DNA of 42,997 bases from Prevotella sp. MGM2 (GCF_002933955.1 NZ_BEWW01000297.1:1-42997), one strand, 5' to 3'; shown: positions 17,380 through 28,138, numbered from the stretch's first letter. Program-made: numbers and translations. Notes: generated by a model from the letters alone, not told the origin.

Positions 17380-18051
17380 CTAATAGGACCTGTCACCGAA
17401 AATGGATGAACCAATACGTACCATATTGCTTCCCTCCTCAATAGCTATTTGAAAATCTCCACTCATCCCCCAAGAACGGAAGCGGAAAGCTACCGTATCA
17501 TTAAAGAACTCCTGTTTAACCTTTCTGTAAAAGTCATAGGCCATACGAAAATCATGGCGGATGCGATTTTCATCATCCGTATTTGTTGCCATGCACATAA
17601 GACCGACTATTTGGACATGATGCAAATCACGCCACTCACCGCCAGATAGAAGTTCATGACATTCACTAAGTGTCAATCCAAACTTAGTTTCTTCTTCCGC
17701 CACATGAAGTTGAAGCAAACAAGGAATTATCCGATCGCAACGATGCGCCTGTTTATCAATTTCGCGGAGTAGTTTCAAACTGTCAACAGCATGAATAAGG
17801 GACACAAAAGGAGCTATGTATTTCACCTTGTTGGGTTGTAAATGACCTATAAAATGCCACTCAATATCTTCGGCCAATACCTGATGCTTAACCACAAGTT
17901 CCTGAGCGCGGCTTTCGCCGAATAGACGGGCTCCCGAAATATAAGCCTGTTCAATCGCCTCCGCCGGATGATACTTCGAGACAGCCACTAACTTCACATC
18001 AGTGGGGAGCTGGGCCTGAATATCTGTCAGTCGTCTCTGAATATCAGTCAT
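17380..18051 (-). CDS. YggS/PROSC-type PLP-binding protein
   Basis: The 223-residue product is the COG0325 family of pyridoxal-phosphate carriers, a single alanine-racemase-like barrel domain without known catalytic activity that keeps PLP levels balanced. KLVAVSKYHPAEAI contains the PLP lysine (Lys26), and the phrases FGESRAQEL, EWHFIGHLQPNK and FRSWGMSGDFQIAIEEGSNMVRIGSSIFG are diagnostic. FGESRAQE replaces the more common FGENYVQE. It follows the DUF4494 gene with only 2 bp between them, so the two are almost certainly one transcript. Confidence 0.93.
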   Translation of the reverse strand: MTDIQRRLTDIQAQLPTDVKLVAVSKYHPAEAIEQAYISGARLFGESRAQELVVKHQVLAEDIEWHFIGHLQPNKVKYIAPFVSLIHAVDSLKLLREIDKQAHRCDRIIPCLLQLHVAEEETKFGLTLSECHELLSGGEWRDLHHVQIVGLMCMATNTDDENRIRHDFRMAYDFYRKVKQEFFNDTVAFRFRSWGMSGDFQIAIEEGSNMVRIGSSIFGDRSY

Positions 18052-18053
18052 AA

Positions 18054-18530
18054 TTACTCCTCCACCGATTGTTTCTGCGAAAATTCAGGTACAGCCTCTT
18101 TATAATGGTACACATCCATGATTTGCGTCTCGGCCACAGAGGCAATCACATAGTCCATCATCGATCCCTTCATGCCTTCGTCAAGGCGAGTAATAGCCCC
18201 TCTCAAATCCGCGGCCTGAATAAGAACGTTCTGAGACGTTTTACGTTCCTTACCAGTTTTTTCATCCAATGTCACAAATACCAATTTAGCCTTAAACCAA
18301 CGGTCAGCACTCTCTTCTGCCGTCTCGAAAAACTCGGCATAATGAGCACGCTTGATGTCGGCCACCTGAAATTCACCGGTCATAAAAGGTGTCATCTCTT
18401 CTATTATACGGCGTTCAGCCTCCGTAAAGTTCAAGGCATCCACCAGATAAGGTTCTGTGACCTTCTTCATCAGACCATTCTCCATGGTCTTGTCATACTT
18501 TATTTTACATTCAAACCATTCGTTCATCAT
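18054..18530 (-). CDS. DUF4494 family protein
   Basis: The 158-residue protein matches what I know of DUF4494, a family found in Bacteroidetes: it starts NEWFECKIKYDKTMENG, has LVDALNFTEAERRIIEEM at about 30-47, and ends with an acidic tail. It has no signal peptide and no membrane segment, and charged residues dominate. Function is unknown. It is directly upstream of yggS with a 2-bp gap, which hints at a role in PLP or amino acid metabolism, although this is context only. The start may be Met1 (18530) or Met2 (18527). Confidence 0.8.
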   Translation of the reverse strand: MMNEWFECKIKYDKTMENGLMKKVTEPYLVDALNFTEAERRIIEEMTPFMTGEFQVADIKRAHYAEFFETAEESADRWFKAKLVFVTLDEKTGKERKTSQNVLIQAADLRGAITRLDEGMKGSMMDYVIASVAETQIMDVYHYKEAVPEFSQKQSVEE

Positions 18531-18566
18531 AATACCTTTTAATTTTGATGTTTATAAAACCGAAAG

Positions 18567-18574
18567 CAAAGTTA
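18567..18574 (-). promoter_or_regulatory. -7 box for the DUF4494-yggS operon
   Basis: TAACTTTG on the minus strand matches TAnnTTTG, about 36 bp before the start. A TTGT lies 18 bp further upstream and a TTTG 23 bp upstream, neither at ideal spacing. Confidence 0.5.
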
Positions 18575-18629
18575 CGAATCTATTTTCGGTTGACAAGCAA
18601 ACGATAGCATGTAAACCAATAATATTTTT

Positions 18630-18637
18630 TATTTTTG
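18630..18637 (+). promoter_or_regulatory. -7 box for ribE
   Basis: TATTTTTG matches the consensus and lies 32 bp before the RibE ATG, back to back with the DUF4494 promoter in a shared divergent gap. No FMN-riboswitch-like sequence is seen. Confidence 0.45.
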
Positions 18638-18669
18638 CACCATCATACATTTACAATAAAACAGCAGAT

Positions 18670-19284
18670 ATGTTTTCAGGAATTATTGAAGACGTCGCAC
18701 AGGTCATAGCCTTGGAACGCGACCAAAAGAACCTACATCTCACCTTTAAGTGCGGCTTTACCGACGAATTAAAAATAGATCAGAGTATAGCGCATAACGG
18801 CGTATGCCTGACTGTGGTGGCACGAACAGACGACACCTATACCGTAACTGCCATAGACGAAACCCTCAGCCGGTCCAATTTAGGGTCACTAACCATAGGT
18901 GACGAAGTAAACGTGGAACGTTCCATGCCTATGAACGGGCGCCTGGATGGACACATTGTACAAGGACACGTAGACACCACTGCCGAATGCACGGCTATAG
19001 AAGAGGCTGAAGGCAGCACCATATTCACGTTCACTTACCGGCACGACCGCCAAATGGCGCAACGAGGATATTGTACCGTAGACAAAGGCAGCGTTACTGT
19101 GAACGGCGTAAGCCTCACTGTATGCAATCCGACCGATAACAGCTTTCAAGTCTGTATAATACCCTATACACTCACACACACCAACTTCCGCAACATACAA
19201 AAAGGCAGCAAGGTAAACATTGAGTTCGACATTCTGGGCAAGTACATCAGCCGCCTGATAAGTTTTGCCGATAAAAAAGCGTAA
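18670..19284 (+). CDS. ribE: riboflavin synthase alpha chain
   Basis: The enzyme makes riboflavin from two molecules of 6,7-dimethyl-8-ribityllumazine. The 204-residue length is normal. MFSGIIED is the typical start, and the two homologous barrel domains (about 1-90 and 95-190) each contain a GVSLTV/GVCLTVV-type motif (NGVCLTVV and NGVSLTVC). I use ATG 18670 rather than an upstream in-frame ATG at 18457, which would add 71 residues reading through the divergent promoter region. No other rib genes are adjacent. Confidence 0.95.
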   Translation: MFSGIIEDVAQVIALERDQKNLHLTFKCGFTDELKIDQSIAHNGVCLTVVARTDDTYTVTAIDETLSRSNLGSLTIGDEVNVERSMPMNGRLDGHIVQGHVDTTAECTAIEEAEGSTIFTFTYRHDRQMAQRGYCTVDKGSVTVNGVSLTVCNPTDNSFQVCIIPYTLTHTNFRNIQKGSKVNIEFDILGKYISRLISFADKKA

Positions 19285-19423
19285 AACGGTGTCAGAACAG
19301 ACACGAGAAAAGAGAACAGGAACCAGTTTTTGTCCCAAATGCGGTAAAAGAAAAAACTCCAGGAGAATATCCGACATCAACCTTAATCAACATGATATTT
19401 CGGAGAAAATACCCACCGACACG

Positions 19424-19686
19424 ATTTTAACATTTCTTGTTTTTCAGAAAAAATTTTCGTATATTTGTAATAGCGAAGCGGGGCTTTCTACACGAAAGTC
19501 CTGCTTTTCCATTGTTTTTCAGGCCTGACAGCGCGAAAAACCATCTCATTTTACGAACAAAATCTCCGTATTGCAATTCAAATTCCAAGTATTCGTGTTA
19601 AAATTCGAATACAGACTTTTCAAATCCAATACTTGAAATATAGTTTTTCAGCCCTCTTAAATGTATACAAAGGTTAAATATGTTAA
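19424..19686 (+). repeat. dispersed 262-bp element, copy C
   Basis: 263 bp in plus orientation. It opens ATTTTAACA. CTTG at 19436-19439 is 20 bp from TATATTTG at 19460-19467. The hairpin arms GCGGGGCTTTC (19478-19488) and GAAAGTCCTGC (19494-19504) are followed by TTTT, with two G-U wobbles. The invariant 19-mer is at 19585-19603 within an imperfect stem-loop (19566-19578 with 19602-19614). GTTAAATATGTTAA closes the copy at 19673-19686. Confidence 0.85.
19473..19508 (+). ncRNA. candidate short terminator-like RNA of element C
   Basis: Predicted start about 6 bp after TATATTTG, then the hairpin and T-run, about 36 nucleotides. Inferred from layout only. Confidence 0.35.
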
Positions 19687-19930
19687 AGCTAAGGGTGGTC
19701 TCCATCTCAAGAAATCTTCCCCTATTCCTCTTCGGAAAATCTTTGAACAATCTCTTCCATGGCCATTGACTTAATGATCAAAAACAGTAACCTGCACTCC
19801 TTTTTCACTTCCAATATAGCATATAATATACACTGGTCATACCATTTTCATTACAACGACAAAAGCTCATTGACACTCCCACCTCACAAAAAAACACAAT
19901 ATCCTAATCCTTGTTATTTTTTCTTCATTC

Positions 19931-19963
19931 TTTCTCACCTGTCAATTTATTGTTATATCTTTG
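19931..19963 (+). promoter_or_regulatory. promoter for yicC-gmk-nadD
   Basis: TTTC (19931-19934), a 21-bp spacer and TATCTTTG (19956-19963) fit the Bacteroides consensus, and the box ends 22 bp before the YicC ATG. Confidence 0.55.
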
Positions 19964-19985
19964 CCACGTAATAAAAACAAAAAAC

Positions 19986-20864
19986 ATGATACAGTCGATG
20001 ACCGGCTACGGTAAGGCCGAAGCCCATTTCAATGGAAAAAAAATACATGTAGAAATAAAATCTCTCAACTCCAAAAATTTTGACCTTTCAGCACGCATCG
20101 CACCTCTCTACCGCGAACGCGAAATGGAAATCCGGCAACTGCTGGCCAAACAGCTGGAACGCGGAAAAGTCGAGTTCAACTTATGGATTGAAAAGGAAGC
20201 CGTTTCCCAGTCAGTCTCCATCAACGCAGAAGCCGTAACGGAATACATCCGCCAAATGCGTGAGATCAGCCAGGCCAACCACATACCTTTTGACGAAAGC
20301 AGGATATGGGACGTGGTCATGAAATTACCAGAGACGACCCAAAGCGCATCAACGGAAGAGATTAGTGATGAAGAATGGGGAATAATGCTCCACACCGTAA
20401 AAGAAGCCATTAACCGGCTGGTAGAATTCCGCAAGCAAGAGGGTGAAGCCCTTGCCGAAAAATTCACGGAAAAACTTGACAACATCGCAGCTTTGATGAT
20501 AAGCATCGAACCTTATGAGAAAAGCCGCGTAGAGAAAATCCGCCAACGGCTCACCGAGCGCCTGAGCGAACTAAAAGGTATAGACTATGATGCCGGCCGT
20601 CTGGAGCAGGAGTTGATATACTATATAGAGAAACTTGACATAAGCGAAGAACGGCAACGACTGACCAACCATCTGGCCTACTTCCGCGAAACAATGGAAA
20701 ACGGCCACGGACAAGGGAAAAAACTCGGTTTCATAGCTCAGGAAATGGGCCGTGAGATTAATACCACCGGTTCGAAAAGCAACAACGCAGAAATGCAGAA
20801 CATCGTAGTAATGATGAAAGACGAACTGGAACAAATTAAGGAGCAGGTGCTCAACGTTATGTGA
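19986..20864 (+). CDS. yicC: YicC family endoribonuclease
   Basis: The 292-residue protein starts MIQSMTGYGKAE, the signature of the YicC/YloC family, whose members are endoribonucleases implicated in RNA turnover in E. coli and Bacillus. The C-terminal DUF1732 domain appears as DAGRLEQELIYYIEKLDISEE and GKKLGFIAQEMGREINTTGSKSNN. I choose ATG 19986 because an upstream in-frame ATG (19911) precedes the promoter and adds a hydrophobic stretch foreign to the family. It is followed closely by gmk, the usual yicC-gmk pairing. Confidence 0.93.
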   Translation: MIQSMTGYGKAEAHFNGKKIHVEIKSLNSKNFDLSARIAPLYREREMEIRQLLAKQLERGKVEFNLWIEKEAVSQSVSINAEAVTEYIRQMREISQANHIPFDESRIWDVVMKLPETTQSASTEEISDEEWGIMLHTVKEAINRLVEFRKQEGEALAEKFTEKLDNIAALMISIEPYEKSRVEKIRQRLTERLSELKGIDYDAGRLEQELIYYIEKLDISEERQRLTNHLAYFRETMENGHGQGKKLGFIAQEMGREINTTGSKSNNAEMQNIVVMMKDELEQIKEQVLNVM

Positions 20865-20905
20865 CAGACGCTAAATTGTCATGCAACTCTTACTGTAGCC
20901 TCTCA

Positions 20906-21475
20906 ATGAATAAAGGTAAAGTCATTATTTTCTCCGCACCTAGCGGTAGTGGAAAAAGTACCATCATCAACTACTTGATGACAAAAGGGCTAAATCTTCA
21001 TTTCTCCATTTCCGCCACCAGCCGACCGCCACGCGGCCGTGAGCAACACGGTGTGGAATACTTCTTTCTCTCACCGGAAGAGTTCCGCCAACATATCACC
21101 GCCGGTAAATTTCTTGAATATGAAGAAGTCTATAAAGACCGATATTACGGCACTCTCAAAGAGCAGGTAGATAAACAATTAAAAGCCGGAGAGAACGTGG
21201 TTTGCGATGTCGATGTCCTAGGGGGCTGTAACATCAAACATCACTACGGTGAAGAAGCCATCAGCCTGTTCATTCAGCCACCGTCAATCAACGCTTTGCG
21301 GAAACGGCTGGAAGGCAGAGGGGAAGACTCTCTTGAAATCATAGAGCAACGCATAGAACGCGCAGAATTCGAACTTTCATTCGCTCCAAAATTCGACCAA
21401 ATCATCATTAACGATGATTTGGCTACAGCGCAAGCCGAAACCCTGGCCGTCATCAAGACATTTCTCTCGAAATGA
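20906..21475 (+). CDS. gmk: guanylate kinase
   Basis: Gmk phosphorylates GMP to GDP. The 189-residue product carries the P-loop APSGSGKST (residues 11-19), SATSRPPRGREQHGVEYFF for GMP binding, and LEYEEVYKDRYYGT. I start at ATG 20906; an in-frame ATG at 20861 overlaps the yicC end and adds 15 residues not seen in the family. It lies 41 bp after yicC and overlaps nadD by 4 bases (ATGA), indicating translational coupling. GuaB, upstream in the same nucleotide pathway, is encoded 5 kb further on. Confidence 0.96.
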   Translation: MNKGKVIIFSAPSGSGKSTIINYLMTKGLNLHFSISATSRPPRGREQHGVEYFFLSPEEFRQHITAGKFLEYEEVYKDRYYGTLKEQVDKQLKAGENVVCDVDVLGGCNIKHHYGEEAISLFIQPPSINALRKRLEGRGEDSLEIIEQRIERAEFELSFAPKFDQIIINDDLATAQAETLAVIKTFLSK

Positions 21476-22068
21476 AGCGGGTAACAATTTTCGGCGGTTC
21501 TTTCAACCCTATCCACAACGGCCATATAGCTTTGGCAAGAAGCGTATTAGCGAATGACATGGCCGATGAAGTTTGGTTAATGGTATCTCCGCAAAATCCA
21601 CTGAAAGAACAACAAGACCTCATGCCTGAAAGGTTTCGCCTGCGACTGGCCGAACTGGCTGTTATTAATGAACCCCATATCGTGGTGAGCGACTTCGAAT
21701 TCAAACTGCCACGGCCTTCCTTCACTTCAAATACACTCAAGGCCTTGCGCCATCAATATGCAGGCACCGATTTTTCCTTACTGATTGGAGGAGACAATTG
21801 GCGGGTATTTCACAAATGGGCTGACTATGAGGAGTTGTTACGCAACCATACAATTATCATTTATCCACGTCCGGATTATGCTATAGAGAAAGAAAATCTA
21901 CCTTCTAATGTATTGATGCTGAAAGACGTACCACTCTACCCTTGGAGTTCCACCGAAATCCGACGCCATTTGCATTGCGGAGAAGACATTTCAACAGCAG
22001 TTCCACCAATTGTAGCCGATGTCCTCAAGCAAGAGTACCATGTATTCAAGAAACATTTACCTACATGA
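21472..22068 (+). CDS. nadD: nicotinate-nucleotide adenylyltransferase NadD
   Basis: NadD joins ATP and nicotinate mononucleotide to give deamido-NAD, the substrate of NadE encoded earlier in this window. The 198-residue product has the nucleotidyltransferase motif GGSFNPIHNGH at residues 8-18 and the second motif SSTEIRRHL near residue 162. Its ATG overlaps the gmk stop by 4 bases, so it is the third gene of the yicC-gmk-nadD operon. Confidence 0.95.
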   Translation: MKRVTIFGGSFNPIHNGHIALARSVLANDMADEVWLMVSPQNPLKEQQDLMPERFRLRLAELAVINEPHIVVSDFEFKLPRPSFTSNTLKALRHQYAGTDFSLLIGGDNWRVFHKWADYEELLRNHTIIIYPRPDYAIEKENLPSNVLMLKDVPLYPWSSTEIRRHLHCGEDISTAVPPIVADVLKQEYHVFKKHLPT

Positions 22069-22115
22069 AAATATAAGAGATTTAGTTAAATTGTTTTATT
22101 ATTAAGAATTTTGTT

Positions 22116-22658
22116 ATGAAAGAATTGAAAGGAACGAAAACAGAGAAAAACCTTCTGGAAGCTTTTGCCGGAGAATCAATGGCGCGGAACAAGTACACTT
22201 ATTTCGCTTCTAAAGCTAAGAAGGACGGATACGAACAAATTGCGGCGATCTTTGAAGAAACAGCCAACAATGAAAAGGAGCATGCCAAATTATGGTTTAA
22301 ATTTCTTCAGGGAGGAGGAATCAAATCCACCATCGAAAATCTGGAAATAGCTGCGACTGGTGAAAACTACGAGTGGACTGACATGTACGACCGCATGGCC
22401 AGAGAAGCAGAGGAAGAAGGTTTCACAGAAATCGCTGCCCACATGCGTGGTGTAGCTGCCGTTGAGAAAAATCACGAAGAACGATACCGTAAATTACTGC
22501 AAAACATCAACGAAAAAATTGTATTCTCCCGCGATAACGATTGTATCTGGCAATGCCGCAACTGCGGCCATATCGTAATAGGCAAAAAAGCCCCTGAGGT
22601 TTGCCCTGTTTGCGAACATCCCAAAAGTTATTTCGAACTCAAAGCAGAAAACTATTAA
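22116..22658 (+). CDS. rbr: rubrerythrin
   Basis: Rubrerythrin is a cytoplasmic non-haem iron peroxidase that reduces hydrogen peroxide in anaerobes. The 180-residue length and order are classical: a ferritin-like four-helix diiron domain (about 1-140; [35 protein letters not shown] and [27 protein letters not shown] supply the Glu/His ligands) and a C-terminal rubredoxin domain with CRNCG and [13 protein letters not shown]. It has a 47-bp gap from nadD and is followed by a terminator. Peroxide regulation is plausible, but no PerR/OxyR-type site was recognised. Confidence 0.97.
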   Translation: MKELKGTKTEKNLLEAFAGESMARNKYTYFASKAKKDGYEQIAAIFEETANNEKEHAKLWFKFLQGGGIKSTIENLEIAATGENYEWTDMYDRMAREAEEEGFTEIAAHMRGVAAVEKNHEERYRKLLQNINEKIVFSRDNDCIWQCRNCGHIVIGKKAPEVCPVCEHPKSYFELKAENY

Positions 22659-22686
22659 TCAACGATGCTACGATAATAGAGAAATC

Positions 22687-22728
22687 AAGAGCAGTTTCTT
22701 CTTTTATATAAAGAACGGAACTGCTCTT
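22687..22728 (+). terminator. terminator after rubrerythrin
   Basis: AAGAGCAGTT (22687-22696) pairs with AACTGCTCTT (22719-22728), followed by a short T-containing stretch. Confidence 0.6.
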
Positions 22729-22824
22729 TACTATTCACCGCTACAAACATCTCTCAGGACGGCAGATGGGAAAAGACTGTGCTTTTTAGATCGACCAAAT
22801 GCTTTATTATTCAAAAAATATCGT

Positions 22825-22832
22825 TACCTTTG
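22825..22832 (+). promoter_or_regulatory. -7 box for thrS
   Basis: TACCTTTG fits TAnnTTTG and ends 23 bp before the ThrS ATG. A TTTA lies 18 bp upstream as a weak -33 element. No T-box-like leader is possible in so short a 5' end. Confidence 0.5.
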
Positions 22833-22855
22833 CGCCAATATAAAACAATCGGATT

Positions 22856-24799
22856 ATGCTTAAAATAACTTTTCCCGACGGATCAATACGCGAATATGAA
22901 AAAGGCGTTACGGGACTTCAAATAGCCGAAAGCATTTCTTCGCGTTTGGCTCAAGATGTTTTAGCTTGCGGCATCAATGGGGAAACGGTAGAATTAAACC
23001 GCCCAATCAATGAAGACGCAACCATTCAACTCTATAAATGGGAAGACGCTGAAGGTAAACATGCCTTTTGGCACACCTCAGCCCACTTGATGGCCGAGGC
23101 CATGCAGGAACTATGGCCTGGCACTCAATTTGGTATTGGTCCTGCGATAGAAAACGGTTTTTACTATGACGTAATGCCTCCCGAGGGCATTTCAATTTCT
23201 GAAAGCGATTTTCAAAAAATTGAAAAGAAAATGCAAGAACTAGCCACCCGTAAAGAAGTTCTTGTACGCCAAGAAATCAGGAAAAGTGATGCTTTAAAAT
23301 TCTTCGGCAATTGCGGCCAGCATTATAAGAACGAGCTGATTGAAGAACTTGAAGATGGCAATATAACAACATACACACAAGGCAATTACACAGATCTATG
23401 TCGTGGTCCGCACCTTATGAGCACAGCACCGATCAAAGCGGTGAAGGTGATGGCTGTAAGTTCGGCATATTGGCGCGGTGACGAGAAACGTCCCCAAATG
23501 ACACGTGTTTATGGTGTTGCATTCCCAAAGAAAAAGTTTCTGGATGAATATTTACAATTATTAGAAGAAGCAAAACGTCGCGACCACCGCAAAATTGGCA
23601 AGGAAATGGAGTTATTCATGTTCTCCGACCTCATTGGGAAAGGATTGCCTATGTGGTTGCCTAAAGGTACAGCCTTAAGGTTACGGCTTGAGGATTTCCT
23701 GAAGAAAATACAAAAACGTTACGGTTATCAGCAAGTAATAACTCCACACATCGGTTCAAAAAATCTCTACGTAACATCCGGACATTATGCTAAATACGGA
23801 AAAGATTCCTTCCAACCGATCCATACCCCTGAAGAAGGCGAAGAGTACATGCTCAAACCAATGAACTGTCCCCATCACTGTGCCATTTTTTCCTGGAAAC
23901 CACGATCTTACAAAGACCTTCCACTACGATTGGCAGAGTTCGGAACAGTATACCGCTATGAACAAAGTGGTGAACTACATGGCTTGACACGTGTACGTGG
24001 CTTTACTCAGGATGACGCTCACATTTTCTGCCGTCCCGATCAGGTTAAAGATGAATTTCTACGTGTAATGGATATAATAATGATTATATTCAGTGCTTTG
24101 AAATTCGATAAATTTGAAGCTCAAATATCCTTGCGTGACAAAGTAAACCGCGAAAAATATATCGGTTCTGAAGACAATTGGGAACGCGCGGAGCAAGCCA
24201 TCATTGAAGCATGTAAGGAAAAGGGATTACCGGCCCATATCGAATATGGTGAAGCTGCTTTCTACGGCCCCAAATTAGACTTCATGGTTAAAGATGCGTT
24301 AGGTCGCCGTTGGCAATTAGGCACCATTCAAGTAGACTACAATCTTCCTGAGCGTTTTCAACTTGAATATACCGGTTCAGATAACCAAAAACACCGCCCA
24401 GTCATGATTCATCGCGCACCATTCGGTTCCATGGAGCGTTTTGTGGCTGTGCTCATAGAACACACTGCCGGTCATTTCCCATTGTGGCTGATGCCTGACC
24501 AAGTCGCGATTCTCCCTATTTCCGACAAATTCAATGATTATGCCCAAAAAGTATGCAAAATACTTGACGAGCAGGATGTCCGTGCTTATGTGGATGACCG
24601 TTCGGAAAAGATAGGCAGGAAAATCCGCGACAATGAAATGAAGCATGTACCTTACTTACTTATTGTAGGCGAAAAAGAAGCAACCGAAAACTCGGTTTCC
24701 GTTCGCAAGCAAGGAGAAGGAGACCAAGGGAGCATGAATATTGCGGATTTTGCAAAGAAAATCAATGACGAAGTCGTTGAAATGACAAAAAACTATTAA
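22856..24799 (+). CDS. thrS: threonyl-tRNA synthetase ThrS
   Basis: ThrS charges tRNA-Thr and edits mischarged serine. The 647-residue protein shows the expected order: a TGS domain (1-60, [10 protein letters not shown]), an editing domain with the zinc-type motif [10 protein letters not shown] and [10 protein letters not shown], the class II catalytic core with [10 protein letters not shown] (zinc ligand Cys), motif 2 ([28 protein letters not shown]), motif 3 ([11 protein letters not shown]), and the HGTP anticodon domain at the end. It is directly followed by infC in the familiar thrS-infC-rpmI-rplT order. Confidence 0.97.
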   Translation: MLKITFPDGSIREYEKGVTGLQIAESISSRLAQDVLACGINGETVELNRPINEDATIQLYKWEDAEGKHAFWHTSAHLMAEAMQELWPGTQFGIGPAIENGFYYDVMPPEGISISESDFQKIEKKMQELATRKEVLVRQEIRKSDALKFFGNCGQHYKNELIEELEDGNITTYTQGNYTDLCRGPHLMSTAPIKAVKVMAVSSAYWRGDEKRPQMTRVYGVAFPKKKFLDEYLQLLEEAKRRDHRKIGKEMELFMFSDLIGKGLPMWLPKGTALRLRLEDFLKKIQKRYGYQQVITPHIGSKNLYVTSGHYAKYGKDSFQPIHTPEEGEEYMLKPMNCPHHCAIFSWKPRSYKDLPLRLAEFGTVYRYEQSGELHGLTRVRGFTQDDAHIFCRPDQVKDEFLRVMDIIMIIFSALKFDKFEAQISLRDKVNREKYIGSEDNWERAEQAIIEACKEKGLPAHIEYGEAAFYGPKLDFMVKDALGRRWQLGTIQVDYNLPERFQLEYTGSDNQKHRPVMIHRAPFGSMERFVAVLIEHTAGHFPLWLMPDQVAILPISDKFNDYAQKVCKILDEQDVRAYVDDRSEKIGRKIRDNEMKHVPYLLIVGEKEATENSVSVRKQGEGDQGSMNIADFAKKINDEVVEMTKNY

Positions 24800-24804
24800 C
24801 TTTG
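24797..24804 (+). promoter_or_regulatory. -7 box for infC overlapping the thrS stop codon
   Basis: TAACTTTG starts with the TAA stop of thrS itself. It fits the consensus and lies about 60 bp before the IF-3 start. The -33 side inside thrS is weak (GTTG at short spacing). Confidence 0.4.
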
Positions 24805-24864
24805 CAGCCGCTAAAACAATAAACATCAACAACAATCACACAAACGACAACTGAAACATTCTGA

Positions 24865-25515
24865 ATGAAGAACGACAAAATGAAATATAAGTACCGCATC
24901 AATGAGCAAATCCGTTCACGTGAGGTACGAATAGTAGGAGACGATGCGGAAGCAATGGTTCTGCCAACCCATAAGGCATTACAACTAGCCGAGCAGAAAG
25001 GTTTGGATCTCGTAGAGATTTCACCTAACGCACAACCTCCGGTCTGCCGTTTGATTGATTATTCAAAATTCCTCTATCAGCAGAAAAAACGCCAAAAGGA
25101 ATTAAAGGCCAAACAAGTGAAGATTGAAGTGAAAGAAATCCGATTTGGGCCACAGACAGATGAGCATGATTACAACTTCAAATTAAAGCATGCCAAAGAA
25201 TTTCTTACAGATGGCGATAAAGTAAAAGCTTATGTTTTCTTCCGCGGACGAAGCATACTATTCAAAGAACAAGGAGAAGTATTATTACTACGCTTTGCCA
25301 GCGATTTGGAAGATTATGGAAAAGTAGAGCAAATGCCGGTATTGGAAGGTAAGCGCATGATTATCTTCATTGCTCCTAAAAAAACACCTGTAACAAAAAA
25401 ATCAGAAGAGTCCTCAGAAGAAATTACTGCAATTCCCGAAAAAGCAAAAGCAGCTCCAAAGATAAAAGCTCCAAAGGAATATACAGGTCCTAAAGTAGAA
25501 GGTGAAGATTTCTGA
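24865..25515 (+). CDS. infC: translation initiation factor IF-3
   Basis: IF-3 binds the 30S subunit, keeps it free of 50S and checks start codon pairing. The 216-residue product has the N-domain ([18 protein letters not shown]), the IF-3 signature [22 protein letters not shown]-type linker region near residue 75-95, and the C-domain ending near residue 170 (RMIIFIAPK). A Lys/Ala/Pro/Glu-rich tail of about 40 residues follows, longer than in E. coli but seen in Bacteroidetes. The start codon is ATG, not the rare AUU used for autoregulation in E. coli, so that control is not expected. Confidence 0.96.
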   Translation: MKNDKMKYKYRINEQIRSREVRIVGDDAEAMVLPTHKALQLAEQKGLDLVEISPNAQPPVCRLIDYSKFLYQQKKRQKELKAKQVKIEVKEIRFGPQTDEHDYNFKLKHAKEFLTDGDKVKAYVFFRGRSILFKEQGEVLLLRFASDLEDYGKVEQMPVLEGKRMIIFIAPKKTPVTKKSEESSEEITAIPEKAKAAPKIKAPKEYTGPKVEGEDF

Positions 25516-25607
25516 ACAGAGTTTATTTAAAATAAACAAATATAAAGCGCGTTTGTGTTTGGTATCTCACGCAGCCGCTAACATTAATAATTAAAAACAA
25601 AAAGAAA

Positions 25608-25805
25608 ATGCCAAAAGTTAAAACTAATTCCGGTGCCAAAAAGAGGTTCGCCCTTACCGGAACGGGTAAGATTAAAAGAAAACACGCATTTCATAGTCAT
25701 ATTTTGACTAAGAAAACGAAAAAGCAGAAGCGTAATTTGGTTCAAACCGGTACTGTTGACGGTACTAACGTACGTCAAGTACGTGAGCTTCTCTGCCTCC
25801 GTTAA
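25608..25805 (+). CDS. rpmI: 50S ribosomal protein L35
   Basis: The 65-residue, highly basic protein starts [22 protein letters not shown], typical of bacterial L35, a late-assembling large-subunit protein. It lies 92 bp after infC; that gap contains a GTTTATT/AATAAAC inverted repeat at 25521-25537. It precedes rplT in the usual order. Confidence 0.96.
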   Translation: MPKVKTNSGAKKRFALTGTGKIKRKHAFHSHILTKKTKKQKRNLVQTGTVDGTNVRQVRELLCLR

Positions 25806-25903
25806 TCTTTAACGAATATCTTTTAATCATTATTAGTTTAACCGGCTGTTTAGCACAAAGTTCGTTATAAAAAACGGCGCTAACTGCCCTAAAAAACAAA
25901 CAC

Positions 25904-26248
25904 ATGCCAAGATCAGTAAATCACGTTGCTTCAAGAGCAAAAAGAAAAAGAATCTTAAAACTAACACGCGGTTATTATGGTGCTCGCAAAAATGTTTGGA
26001 CCGTTGCCAAAAACACTTGGGAGAAAGGTCTGACTTATGCATTCCGTGATCGTCGTGCAAAAAAACGTAACTTCCGCGCCTTGTGGATTCAGCGTATTAA
26101 CGCAGCCGCTCGCTTAGAAGGACTTTCTTATTCTCAATTAATGGGCAATCTGCACAAAGCAGGCATAGAAATCAATCGCAAAGTTTTGGCAGATCTCGCA
26201 GTAAACAATCCCCAAGCATTCAAAGCTATTGTAGAGAAAGTAAGATAA
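25904..26248 (+). CDS. rplT: 50S ribosomal protein L20
   Basis: The 114-residue basic protein ([41 protein letters not shown]) is L20, an early 23S rRNA-binding assembly protein that in other bacteria also represses its own operon. I could not identify a mimic of the 23S site in the leader. A strong terminator follows at 26271. Confidence 0.97.
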   Translation: MPRSVNHVASRAKRKRILKLTRGYYGARKNVWTVAKNTWEKGLTYAFRDRRAKKRNFRALWIQRINAAARLEGLSYSQLMGNLHKAGIEINRKVLADLAVNNPQAFKAIVEKVR

Positions 26249-26270
26249 AAAGTCTTTCTCTCTAATACAA

Positions 26271-26309
26271 AATCAAGTGCACTACAAAATGTAGCGCACT
26301 TGATTTTTA
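26271..26309 (+). terminator. terminator after rplT
   Basis: Arms 26271-26286 (AATCAAGTGCACTACA) and 26290-26305 pair almost completely over 16 bases and are followed by four to five Ts. This closes the thrS-infC-rpmI-rplT block. Confidence 0.85.
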
Positions 26310-26330
26310 TCATCATATATACACTTACTT

Positions 26331-26522
26331 ATGAGCGACGGCAATTATAATAAAAACTTATTACCTTATAATAATTATCAAAGCGGTTTACGAGCTGGAC
26401 GCGCACAAATGAAACGCGCTGCAATAGATGCCTTTACCCAATGGTATATTTCAGAACATCCATCAGAGAATCCTGCTACAGTAAAGGCAGAGGTTGAAGT
26501 TTTTTATAAAATGCTACCTTAA
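26331..26522 (+). CDS. 63-residue conserved-looking hypothetical protein
   Basis: The small soluble product (starts MSDGNYNKNLLPYNNYQSG) has no signal peptide or known domain. A central helix-prone segment (GRAQMKRAAIDAFTQWY) and the short linker PSENPATVKAEVEVFYKML suggest a small helical protein. It begins 22 bp after the rplT terminator and ends 81 bp before guaB, so it must have its own promoter or depend on readthrough. Function unknown; the clean, codon-biased frame makes it a likely gene. Confidence 0.6.
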   Translation: MSDGNYNKNLLPYNNYQSGLRAGRAQMKRAAIDAFTQWYISEHPSENPATVKAEVEVFYKMLP

Positions 26523-26546
26523 AAAGGTAAAAAGAGAAACCAATAA

Positions 26547-26578
26547 CTTGTATACCTCACAGGAAAAAAGTAATTTTG
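26547..26578 (+). promoter_or_regulatory. promoter for guaB
   Basis: CTTG (26547-26550), a 20-bp spacer and TAATTTTG (26571-26578) match the Bacteroides consensus with one mismatch, 25 bp before the GuaB ATG. Confidence 0.6.
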
Positions 26579-26588
26579 CATGCAATAA

Positions 26589-28085
<1,497 letters not shown>

Positions 28086-28138
28086 ATAACACTCTTAATG
28101 TTTATAATTGAAAATACATCAACTGTATATTAAAGAAT

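Larger units (their letters stand above)
19285..19985. other. intergenic region ribE-yicC
   Basis: This 701-bp gap holds about 140 bp after ribE without recognised features, dispersed element copy C (19424-19686), about 260 bp of AT-rich sequence without a convincing gene, and the yicC promoter. Confidence 0.6.

Noticed and set aside
18540-18669. Possible FMN riboswitch before ribE
   Set aside because: The gap is only about 130 bp, is filled by two divergent promoters, and shows none of the conserved RFN blocks.
19265-19528. 87-residue frame with CPKCGK after ribE
   Set aside because: It overlaps the end of ribE and runs through element C; the zinc-like CxxC phrase is isolated, and the rest is repeat-derived.
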